From Clostridia bacterium (lineage in GTDB: Bacteria; Bacillota; Clostridia; Oscillospirales; CAG-272), in NCBI GenBank assembly GCA_017407375.1, contig JAFQWT010000169.1:1-9875 (forward strand): DNA of 9,875 bases. Direction: 5' to 3'. Shown piece after piece: positions 1 through 5,094 of this stretch. The translations under genes and the position numbers were made by a program. Under the pieces are notes generated by a model, which was not told where the DNA came from, searched no databases, and saw nothing but the letters and a program-made list of their open reading frames with translations. How positions within the stretch are numbered: position 1 is the first letter of the stretch; each line of letters starts with the position of its first letter.

Positions 1-69
1 AGCTCAGCTGGCTAGAGCATTCGGTTCATACCCGACAGGTCGTTGGTTCAAATCCGACTTCCGCTACCA
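1..69 (+). tRNA. tRNA-Met (CAT), elongator type, 5' end cut by window
   Basis: The window opens at about tRNA position 9, just before the D-arm, so roughly eight bases of the 5' acceptor strand lie outside. The anticodon loop TTCATAC gives anticodon CAT. The T-arm is GTTGG/CCGAC closing TTCAAAT, and the gene ends with an encoded CCA. The anticodon stem lacks the three G-C pairs of initiator tRNA, and the CGG-TTCATAC-CCG arm matches elongator tRNA-Met of Bacillus and Clostridium, so elongator Met is preferred over initiator or lysidine-modified tRNA-Ile2. It abuts the next tRNA with no spacer, so the two are probably processed from one transcript. Confidence 0.9.
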
Positions 70-144
70 GGCCCGTTGGTCAAGAGGCTAAGACATCGCC
101 CTCTCACGGCGAAAACATGGGTTCGATTCCCGTACGGGTCACCA
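70..144 (+). tRNA. tRNA-Glu (CTC)
   Basis: This is a complete 75-base tRNA including encoded CCA. The acceptor strands GGCCCGT and ACGGGTC pair, with one G-T. The anticodon arm TCGCC-CTCTCAC-GGCGA gives anticodon CTC, reading the glutamate codon GAG. The T-arm TGGG/CCCG encloses the TTCGATT loop. It starts directly after the upstream tRNA-Met and is followed at once by a strong terminator, so it is the last gene of the tRNA array. Its 3' end is repeated, inverted and in fragments, over the next 320 bases and again near 2850-2913, which points to use as an integration target. Confidence 0.95.
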
Positions 145-180
145 CAAAAAAGAGCATCCCTCGCGGATGCTCTTTTTTTG
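139..180 (+). repeat. Left copy of tRNA-Glu-distal direct repeat (att-like)
   Basis: From the last bases of tRNA-Glu (TCACCA) through the terminator hairpin and its T-run, this stretch is repeated in the same orientation at 2872-2913. The copies differ by one extra G, one G-to-A change in the hairpin loop and one T in the T-run. A direct repeat starting at the 3' end of a tRNA and bracketing AT-rich cargo is the classic layout of an attL/attR pair. The alternative is two copies of a terminator that is common in this genome. Confidence 0.6.
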
Positions 181-182
181 TG
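143..182 (+). terminator. Rho-independent terminator of the tRNA array
   Basis: Stem GAGCATCC (152-159) pairs with GGATGCTC (165-172) around loop CTCGC and is followed by seven T. The flanking A-run and T-run plus CAC (143-145) and GTG (180-182) lengthen the stem, so it could work in both directions. An almost identical hairpin occurs at 2879-2912. Confidence 0.92.
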
Positions 183-210
183 ATTTTACGTGACCCGTAC
201 GGGAATCGAA

Positions 211-455
211 GGGGAGCGGTAGTGAATGACAGTCCGGGGGACTGTCAGAGCCGCGACTGACCGAGCCGCGGAGAAAAGCCGAAATCCACTCGGCTTTTCG
301 TGGCCGCGGTGAGACCTATTCCCGTACGCTCATCGAACACGGTAACGAGGGCCATCGCCCTCGTTGCTGGGTTCGCATCCGCCACTCGGAGATCGGGGAG
401 CTTGCTCACCAGGCGGCGAGTGTGCGGATATTCGCCGCAGGCGAAATTCCCGTAA
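211..455. other. Hairpin-dense non-coding stretch with tRNA-Glu echoes
   Basis: I see no credible gene here. The stretch carries consecutive perfect stems: GACAGTCC/GGACTGTC (228-235, 239-246), GAAAAGCCGA/TCGGCTTTTC (273-282, 290-299) flanked on each side by CCGCGG, AACGAGGGC/GCCCTCGTT (344-352, 357-365), and TTCGCC/GGCGAA (431-436, 440-445). The tRNA-Glu string ATTCCCGTACG (126-136) recurs in full at 318-328 and as its first nine bases at 446-454. Scrambled tRNA-derived integration scars are one reading, and a structured RNA or palindromic repeat family is another. No function is assigned. Confidence 0.6.
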
Positions 456-479
456 GCACCTCATTTGAGGTGCTTTTTT
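454..479 (+). terminator. Rho-independent terminator
   Basis: Stem AAGCACCTCA (454-463) pairs with TGAGGTGCTT (466-475) across a two-base TT gap (effectively a four-base loop), and the T-run continues to 479. There is no recognisable gene directly upstream, so it closes either read-through from the tRNA side or a lost or structured transcript from 211-450. It marks the border between GC-rich and AT-rich sequence. Confidence 0.75.
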
Positions 480-548
480 CACATCAAGACAAGCACACCC
501 CTCGGTGCCAAAGAGGGATACAAAAGTGGGAAAGAAGGTAAGAAAGCG

Positions 549-577
549 TTGATTTTTTCATCATTTTGTGTTATTAT
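549..577 (+). promoter_or_regulatory. Sigma-A-type promoter for the AT-rich cargo
   Basis: TTGATT (549-554) and TATTAT (572-577) are separated by 17 bases in an AT-rich setting. Transcription would start near 584, about 50 bases before the coding start at 636. The surroundings are A/T-rich enough to give chance matches. Confidence 0.55.
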
Positions 578-635
578 AGATACAATGAGTATTTTTATTA
601 CAGCGAAGACTTTTCGATTCAATGGGGGGGACAAT

Positions 636-1232
636 ATGGGAATTATAAAGAAAATATTCAGAAAATCTCATGAAAAAAAATCAACTTCCGATTTTTCCAA
701 AAGAGCTAATGAATTGGGCGGCGTATACAAAATTATTAACATTCTTTGGGGAGAAGAATCATTTAAGAAGGTTGTTGCGCACTTAAAAGAATGCATTCAA
801 GGTATGATAGAAAACGAATGTATAGATAGAAAAAACGAATTGTTAAAATTCGCTATAGGAGATTGTTTTAGATATTTCAAAGATGATAGTCCAAAAGAAC
901 AGCTTGAGTTTACGGCAAATGCTTTAAATAGTTTTATTACATACAGAATTTTTTTTGAATGTGTACTCGCTATGGACACCGATATTGCCCATATTTCAGA
1001 GCATTATCTGTTATTCCAAATTTCCGGAAGAATCCCAGATGGAATGCACCCGTATGTCAGCACGATGATTAAGATTTATGATATATTAGACACCACTATA
1101 CTTTTTCTTTTTGAAAAATCAAATTCCAACTCGAACATAACAAGAGAATTCATAATGGATACATTAAATACTATTTTTGATTATTTGGATTCTTATGTGG
1201 ATGATTCCACCGATTGGAACAAAATAGGATAA
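636..1232 (+). CDS. Hypothetical protein, AT-rich island gene
   Basis: This encodes a 198-residue protein of unrecognised family. The frame is open from further upstream, but the ATG at 636 is chosen because a G-rich ribosome site (GGGGGGA, 625-631) lies about five bases before it and the upstream residues look like translated non-coding DNA. The N-terminus (MGIIKKIFRKSHEKK) is short, basic and potentially amphipathic. The rest looks mainly alpha-helical, with hydrophobic helices around residues 20-40, 90-115 and 140-160 and an Asn/Ser-rich patch near 164-170. There is no signal peptide and no convincing membrane span, so it is probably cytoplasmic or peripherally membrane-associated. Codon use is far more AT-rich than in genes beyond 2914, which suggests transfer. 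The next gene starts with a similar MG-hydrophobic-basic N-terminus, so the two may be distant relatives. Function is unknown. Confidence 0.7.
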   Translation: MGIIKKIFRKSHEKKSTSDFSKRANELGGVYKIINILWGEESFKKVVAHLKECIQGMIENECIDRKNELLKFAIGDCFRYFKDDSPKEQLEFTANALNSFITYRIFFECVLAMDTDIAHISEHYLLFQISGRIPDGMHPYVSTMIKIYDILDTTILFLFEKSNSNSNITREFIMDTLNTIFDYLDSYVDDSTDWNKIG

Positions 1233-1376
1233 AAGATAACACTTTATAAGGCTATCATGGCACAGGAAAGTCGGGCCAATTTAGCAAGCATATTGAAAAC
1301 GAAGCAACATCGGTTTTGCACAATTAAACATGCGCCAAGTCGAACTGTAAATCAAAAGTTTAGAGGAGGACTTTAC

Positions 1377-1764
1377 ATGGGATTATTTAAGCAATTGAAA
1401 CGATCTGCGAAAAAAGAGCAGGTTCATGAAATCTTTGATAAAAGAAGAATTAAAAACATATAATTTTACGTATGACAGCGGCAAGGCCGAACGTGCGCGA
1501 AAAGCGTTGTACTATTACTTGTGCGAAGATGAAATACTTTTTGAATTGGCGCGGCAATTTACTTACGAACATTTTTCAGATTCAATAGATTACCTTAAAG
1601 CAATGGGACTCAAATATTCGAAAAGCAGAGATTACATCCCTGTGGCGGCATTTTGTTTTATGTTGCCGCTTGCTTTTTCGGCAAATTTTTTTATAGAAAA
1701 AGAAGCTAGTTTCGGTGAATATATAATGATGTTGACATCATATTTTGGGGAAATGGAATATTAA
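1377..1764 (+). pseudogene. Hypothetical gene, apparently frameshifted near 1443
   Basis: A good ribosome site (AGAGGAGGA, 1362-1370) precedes the ATG at 1377, but that frame stops after 28 codons at 1463. The +1 frame is open across the overlap and continues to TAA at 1762-1764. Dropping one A from the AAAA run at 1440-1443 joins the frames into a 128-residue protein in which the segment after residue 22 reads EELKTYNFTYD. Unfused, the second part could start at ATG 1426 (112 residues) behind only a weak AGCAGG site. The N-terminus MGLFKQLKRSAKKE resembles that of the gene before it. The second half has Tyr/Phe-rich helices and a hydrophobic stretch around residues 72-86 of the 112-residue frame. 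Family and function are not recognised. It could be a pseudogene, a sequencing or assembly indel, programmed slippage, or two overlapping coupled genes. No convincing own promoter is visible in 1233-1376, so it is probably cotranscribed with the upstream gene. Confidence 0.55.
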
Positions 1765-1843
1765 AAAAGCCTTTTACAACGTCGGCTTCTATGAATCATT
1801 TTTTGTAAGATTCACTTCGAAGTCAAAAACAAGGAGAAACCCT

Positions 1844-2845
1844 ATGTCCGAAATCATAAAACCCAACACCGATTTTACCACGATCTTAGACATCATCGAA
1901 GCATCGCGGCGGCGCGCGATGAAAGCGGTCAACGCCGAATTGATCACGATGTATTGGGAGGTCGGCAAATATCTTTCCTCGCTTGTTGCGGGCTCTTCCT
2001 TCGGTGATAAGGTGATTGACGAGGTCGCGGCGTATATCGCAAAAAGCAATCCTACCATTAAGGGATTTAATCGCCGTGGGCTGTATCGGATGAAGCAATT
2101 TTACGAAACCTATCGCTACGACGAAATTGTGACACCACTGGTGACACAAATCAGTTGGACAAATCATTTGCTCATTATGTCGGGCTCCAAAACGGCAGAG
2201 GAGCGCCGCTTTTATATCGAACTTTGCATCAGAGAAAACTATTCCAAGCGTGAGCTTGAGCGGCAGATGGACAGCGCCTATTATCAGCGTTATGTGCTTT
2301 CGGCGGGCAAACAATTGCCTGAGCAGATTCCCGAGGAGGCGCGTGGACGCTTCTTGGATTCCTACGTGCTTGAATTTCTTGACTTGCCCGAGCAGTATTC
2401 CGAAAGCAACCTGAAGAAAGCTATTCTTGGTAATCTCAAGAACTTTATTCTTGAGTTCGGCAGAGATTTTACCTTTATAGGCGAGGAATACAGAGTGCAG
2501 GTCGGCGGTCAAGATTTCTATATTGATCTACTTTTCTACAACCGTGCACTTTCCTGCCTTGTACCGATTGAGTTGAAGATCGGCAAATTCAAGCCGGAGC
2601 ATATCGGTCAGATCAATTTTTATTTGGAAGCACTTGACCGTGATGTGAAAAAGCCGAATGAAAATCCAAGCGTCGGTGTGATCCTCTGCGCCACGAAGGA
2701 CGATGCTATTGTGGAATATGCCCTCAGCCGCAGTATGTCCCCTACGATGGTGGCAGATTACACCCTGCAATTGCCTGACAAAAAGCTTTTGGAGCAGAAG
2801 GTGCGTGAAATCGCCATGCTTGCCGATGGCAGTGGTGACGATTGA
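1844..2845 (+). CDS. yhcG: DUF1016/YhcG-family PD-(D/E)XK nuclease
   Basis: This 333-residue protein belongs to the YhcG (DUF1016) family of predicted RecB-like restriction-endonuclease-fold nucleases, often found in defence islands and beside restriction or toxin genes. Residues about 10-150 form the helical N-terminal domain, which carries the family signatures MYWEVGKYL (36-44), GFNRRGLYRMKQFYETY (74-90) and ISWTNHLLIM (103-112). Residues about 170-325 form the nuclease domain. Its PD-(D/E)XK elements are visible as D228 in GGQDFYIDLLFYN, the E243-x-K245 pair in VPIELKIGKF, and Q256 in the following helix, so the active site looks intact. The ATG at 1844 is preferred over an upstream in-frame ATG (1745) because AAGGAGA (1831-1837) is correctly placed. 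No partner such as a methyltransferase or toxin lies beside it, and the substrate is not deducible. Base composition is intermediate between the AT-rich genes before it and the GC-rich ones after. The symbol names the family, not a proven ortholog. Confidence 0.92.
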   Translation: MSEIIKPNTDFTTILDIIEASRRRAMKAVNAELITMYWEVGKYLSSLVAGSSFGDKVIDEVAAYIAKSNPTIKGFNRRGLYRMKQFYETYRYDEIVTPLVTQISWTNHLLIMSGSKTAEERRFYIELCIRENYSKRELERQMDSAYYQRYVLSAGKQLPEQIPEEARGRFLDSYVLEFLDLPEQYSESNLKKAILGNLKNFILEFGRDFTFIGEEYRVQVGGQDFYIDLLFYNRALSCLVPIELKIGKFKPEHIGQINFYLEALDRDVKKPNENPSVGVILCATKDDAIVEYALSRSMSPTMVADYTLQLPDKKLLEQKVREIAMLADGSGDD

Positions 2846-2871
2846 AAAGTTCGATTTACCTTGTCTCTGGC

Positions 2872-2913
2872 TCACCACAAAAAAGGAGCATCCCTCACGG
2901 ATGCTCTTTTTTG
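2872..2913 (+). repeat. Right copy of tRNA-Glu-distal direct repeat (att-like)
   Basis: This copy matches 139-180: TCACCACAAAAAA, then the GAGCATCC hairpin and T-run, with an extra G at 2885 and A for G at 2897. Upstream, GTTCGATT (2849-2856) equals the tRNA-Glu T-loop sequence at 121-128, although the bases between it and TCACCA do not align (15 instead of 10). That is consistent with a degenerate tRNA 3' end just after the nuclease stop codon. Confidence 0.6.
2879..2912 (+). terminator. Rho-independent terminator after the nuclease gene
   Basis: GAGCATCC (2886-2893) and GGATGCTC (2899-2906) close loop CTCAC, with an A-run before and six T after. It ends the transcript of the island genes and is a near copy of the tRNA-array terminator. 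Confidence 0.9.
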
Positions 2914-2936
2914 ATTTCCTATTTTTTCTTGCAGGG

Positions 2937-2965
2937 CTGTTTTTGGTACACGCGCATGGTATAAT
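2937..2965 (+). promoter_or_regulatory. Promoter with extended -10
   Basis: A perfect TATAAT (2960-2965) is preceded by TGG, an extended -10 element. The -35 (CTGTTT, 2937-2942) is weak but correctly spaced at 17 bases. It serves the small regulator gene. Confidence 0.8.
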
Positions 2966-2985
2966 AGAGATAGGAGGGCATGAAT

Positions 2986-3333
2986 ATGGACAACAAAAAG
3001 ACACTGAGCATTTTGACCCTGCGGCTGCTTGAGACCGCGACCAGCAAAAGGCGCCCGATGACCCAGGTGGAGATGGCGGCGCTGATCTCCTCAAAATACC
3101 CCTGCGACAGAAAGACGGTGGGGCGGAACATCCGCTTTCTCCGGGACCTCGGCTATAAGATCATCAAAACGCCGAAGGGCTTTTACATGGACCGCCAGCT
3201 ATTCACCCATGAGGAGGTCCGCTTTGTGGTGGGCACGGTGAAGGCGGCCGATGTGCCCGAGGGCTCGGACATTGACAGCAAGGACCTCGCCGAGCGCCTT
3301 TACGACAGTCTTACCCGCTATTATCGGACGTGA
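2986..3333 (+). CDS. Short winged-helix protein, WYL-regulator N-terminal type
   Basis: This 115-residue predicted DNA-binding protein has a winged helix-turn-helix over about residues 5-70. The recognition region is CDRKTVGRNIRFLRDLGYKI, followed by a wing and a GFYM strand, then a helical tail ending at LAERLYDSLTRYYRT. The pattern matches the N-terminal part of WYL-domain regulators (Met-Thr-Gln-x-Glu, DRKTVxRN, then EExRF), but the ligand-sensing WYL domain that normally adds some 200 residues is absent. The gene stops cleanly before a strong terminator, so it looks like a stand-alone short form or a stable truncation. ATG 2986 lies eight bases after AGGAGG (2972-2977). The ATG at 2980 is too close to that site to be the likely start. 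The gene is monocistronic with its own promoter and terminator, and its target is unknown. Autoregulation is plausible but not shown. Confidence 0.85.
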   Translation: MDNKKTLSILTLRLLETATSKRRPMTQVEMAALISSKYPCDRKTVGRNIRFLRDLGYKIIKTPKGFYMDRQLFTHEEVRFVVGTVKAADVPEGSDIDSKDLAERLYDSLTRYYRT

Positions 3334-3340
3334 GACCCCC

Positions 3341-3377
3341 AAGGGGCGGCGGTAAATACCGCCGCCCCTTTCCTTTG
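3341..3377 (+). terminator. Strong Rho-independent terminator
   Basis: A 13-14-bp GC-rich stem AAGGGGCGGCGGT/ACCGCCGCCCCTT (3341-3353, 3358-3370) closes a tiny AAAT loop, followed by TTTCCTTT. It ends the winged-helix gene. Confidence 0.9.
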
Positions 3378-3381
3378 GGTG

Positions 3382-3410
3382 TTGCTTTTTCCCTGCGGGC
3401 GTAGTATACT
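3382..3410 (+). promoter_or_regulatory. Sigma-A promoter for membrane-protein operon
   Basis: TTGCTT (3382-3387), a 17-base spacer and TATACT (3405-3410) lie about 30 bases before the coding start at 3441. Confidence 0.85.
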
Positions 3411-3440
3411 TGTCATAGATAAAAGCAAGGGAGGAACGGT

Positions 3441-4166
3441 ATGAGAGAGCGTGGCAGCGCGCCCGAAGGGCGCCCGTGGGGAGCGATCCTTGTGAATTTT
3501 TTGATCTTTTTCCTCGCCCTTCTCGGCTTTTTTCTTTCCTGTCTGTTTGCCAAGAGGGACGGCTATTCCCATTGGTTGACACGGCCCCTCTATTTCACCC
3601 AGCAGTCCAACCTCTGGATCGGCATCACCTCTCTCGTTTTTGCCGTGATGCTGCTGCGGGGGCGGATGGGCGAGGGACCGAGGAGGCGGGTCAGCGTATT
3701 CAAGTACATCTTTACGGTATCCATCACCGTCACCTGCCTTATCTTTTGCACGGTGCTGGCGCCCTTTGCCGAGCCCGATTACAACGCCTGGACGGTGGCC
3801 AGCATCCTGACTCACGTGGCGGTGCCCCTGTTGTCGATCTTTGATTTCTTTGCCGATCGGCACCTCGCCCGCATTGACAGGGGCTCTGTTCCCCTCTCGC
3901 TGATCCCGCCCTTCCTCTACTTTGCCTTTGCCTCGGTGCTTTGCCTTTTGCGGGTGGACTTTGGCCGAGGCGACCCCTACCCTTACTTTTTTATGGACTT
4001 CTATTCGGAGGTGGGGCTCTTCGGCTTTGTGGCCCAATGGCCGCCGAGGATCGGCTCCTTTTACTGGTTTGTGTTCTTCTTGCTTCTCCTCTACCTGCTG
4101 GGCGTTTCGTTCCGCGGGCTCCACGCGCGGCTGTCGCGCAAAAGAGAAGCTACCAAAGCCCCCTGA
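3441..4166 (+). CDS. Pr6Pr-like (FAR-17a/AIG1-type) integral membrane protein
   Basis: This 241-residue polytopic membrane protein has about six hydrophobic segments (residues roughly 14-37, 56-73, 86-107, 118-137, 153-171 and 207-224). Family hallmarks of the Pr6Pr/FAR-17a/AIG1 type are visible: YFTQQSN (51-57) at the start of the second segment, THVAVPLLSIFDF (124-136) with a conserved-type histidine, and DPYPYFFMDF (178-187) before the last segments. Human FAR-17a/AIG1 proteins are threonine/histidine-type lipid hydrolases. Whether the bacterial Pr6Pr proteins share that activity is unknown, so no reaction is assigned. A basic tail (RLSRKREATK) follows the last span, on the likely cytoplasmic side. 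The start has the site AAGGGAGGA (3427-3435). The next membrane-protein gene begins 21 bases downstream, so the pair is probably one operon acting on the same membrane process. Confidence 0.82.
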   Translation: MRERGSAPEGRPWGAILVNFLIFFLALLGFFLSCLFAKRDGYSHWLTRPLYFTQQSNLWIGITSLVFAVMLLRGRMGEGPRRRVSVFKYIFTVSITVTCLIFCTVLAPFAEPDYNAWTVASILTHVAVPLLSIFDFFADRHLARIDRGSVPLSLIPPFLYFAFASVLCLLRVDFGRGDPYPYFFMDFYSEVGLFGFVAQWPPRIGSFYWFVFFLLLLYLLGVSFRGLHARLSRKREATKAP

Positions 4167-4187
4167 GCGCCCCGGAGGTAAAACGCT

Positions 4188-4958
4188 ATGCTGACACTCG
4201 TGTTCTTCAACCTCATACTCCTGGCAGTCATTGCGCTTGGGCTTTGGCTGGCGAAAAAATTTATACGGAGCCGGCGGGCCGAGCGGATCCTTTTTCTCGC
4301 GGCGGCGCTTTTCACGATCCTTTGCCATTACAGCTCACTCATCTACCGCGTGACCGTCAGCGGTGGGGCCATGGAGTACCTACGGCAAAACCCCAACCTC
4401 ATCCTGCCGATCTATCCCTGCAACGTGGTCATGTGGTCCTGCGTGATCCTCCCCTTTTGCAGGAAGGGCTCCCGCCTCTATGCCTTTTTTGCCGATTACG
4501 TCTTCTGGTTTGGGATCTTCTCCACGCTTGTGGGGATGTTTGCCAACGTGGATTTCATCCGTGAGCCCACCCTCGCCAATTTTGAGGTCACCAAAAGCAT
4601 TGTGGCGCACGCCACCCTCTTGTTCAACGTGCTGCTTCTTCCGCTTTTCGGGCATATCCGTGTGGAGCTTTGGCGGAATCTGCGGCATATGGCGATCGCG
4701 ATCGCCGAGATGCTTGTGATCGGCCTTTACTGCAACCTGGTGTTCGGCGTCCTGGTCTCCGAGGCGCGGGCGTATGACATCAACTCCATGTTCCTCATCC
4801 ACTCCCCCTTTGACGGGCTTACCTTTTTGACCTATCCCGTCATTGCCGCGATCGCGCTCCCTTTGTACTTTGGTCTTTTTGCCCTTCTTGAGGTGTTCTT
4901 CTACGGTAAGGGCGAGAGATTTTACGATCGGATCGCCAAAACGCGCTCGGGCCGATAA
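4188..4958 (+). CDS. YwaF/TMEM164-like multi-pass membrane protein
   Basis: This 256-residue protein has about seven hydrophobic segments (near residues 3-21, 33-53, 73-90, 98-119, 140-156, 169-190 and 215-238). The arrangement of a histidine in the second segment (H47, LCHYSS), LPIYPCN (73-79) opening the third, and H141 in AHATLLFN resembles the YwaF family (TIGR02206) and the related eukaryotic TMEM164, where an LPxHxC-type motif occupies the same place. Here the middle histidine of that motif is Tyr-Pro, so the match is moderate. TMEM164 has been described as a phospholipid acyltransferase, but the role of bacterial members is not established. GGAGGT (4174-4179) precedes the ATG by eight bases. 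It is cotranscribed with the Pr6Pr-like gene and closed by a strong terminator. Confidence 0.7.
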   Translation: MLTLVFFNLILLAVIALGLWLAKKFIRSRRAERILFLAAALFTILCHYSSLIYRVTVSGGAMEYLRQNPNLILPIYPCNVVMWSCVILPFCRKGSRLYAFFADYVFWFGIFSTLVGMFANVDFIREPTLANFEVTKSIVAHATLLFNVLLLPLFGHIRVELWRNLRHMAIAIAEMLVIGLYCNLVFGVLVSEARAYDINSMFLIHSPFDGLTFLTYPVIAAIALPLYFGLFALLEVFFYGKGERFYDRIAKTRSGR

Positions 4959-4975
4959 GCCCTTACCGAGGATAG

Positions 4976-5003
4976 AAAAAACGCCGAGCCATCGGCGTTT
5001 TTT
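4976..5003. terminator. Rho-independent terminator, probably bidirectional
   Basis: AAAAAACGCCGA (4976-4987) pairs with TCGGCGTTTTTT (4992-5003) around GCCA. It ends the membrane-protein operon. Confidence 0.92.
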
Positions 5004-5038
5004 CTTGGCGCAACGAAAAACTTTCGTTTCCCGGGCGG

Positions 5039-5067
5039 TTGCACCCGAGGGCGAAATATGGTAGAAT
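5039..5067 (+). promoter_or_regulatory. Sigma-A promoter for the GH28-like gene
   Basis: TTGCAC (5039-5044), 17 bases, then TAGAAT (5062-5067) with an extended TGG before the -10. A small AACGAAA/TTTCGTT inverted repeat (5012-5018, 5022-5028) lies just upstream of the -35 and could be an operator, though this is speculative. Confidence 0.85.
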
Positions 5068-5094
5068 GAAAAAAACGACATAAAGGAGCACGGT

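Larger units (their letters stand above)
122..210. repeat. 21-bp perfect inverted repeat of the tRNA-Glu 3' end
   Basis: Positions 122-142 (T-loop, T-stem and 3' acceptor strand of tRNA-Glu) are an exact reverse complement of 190-210. The arms enclose the terminator, so 122-210 can form one nearly continuous hairpin or cruciform, broken only by a bulge at 183-189. Transcripts reading past the terminator could mispair the tRNA 3' half. It looks like an inverted duplication centred on the terminator loop, or a remnant of recombination at the tRNA end. Confidence 0.85.
139..2913. mobile_element. Putative tRNA-Glu-associated genomic island or remnant
   Basis: This segment is bounded by near-identical direct repeats (139-180 and 2872-2913) that begin in the tRNA-Glu 3' end. 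It contains AT-rich genes of unknown function plus a defence-type nuclease, and composition changes sharply at about 480 and again after the nuclease. These are established hallmarks of tRNA-site integration. There is no integrase, excisionase or transposase inside, so it would be a decayed or non-autonomous element, or cargo mobilised in trans. The assignment is an inference from repeat layout and composition. Confidence 0.42.

Noticed and set aside
211..455. CRISPR array or additional tRNA gene in the hairpin region
   Set aside because: The repeats are not regularly spaced and no cloverleaf with an anticodon arm can be built. Only fragments of the T-arm sequence recur.
1257..1376. Upstream extension of the 1377 frame from ATG 1257
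   Set aside because: There is no ribosome site before 1257, whereas AGAGGAGGA precedes 1377, and the added residues look like translated intergenic DNA.
1767..1788. AAGCC/GGCTT hairpin between the small gene and the nuclease as a terminator
   Set aside because: The stem is only five pairs with a 12-base loop and no proper T-run after it.
2528..3131. Minus-strand frames across the end of the nuclease gene and its terminator
   Set aside because: They read through a strong terminator and the opposite-strand promoter and resemble no known protein.
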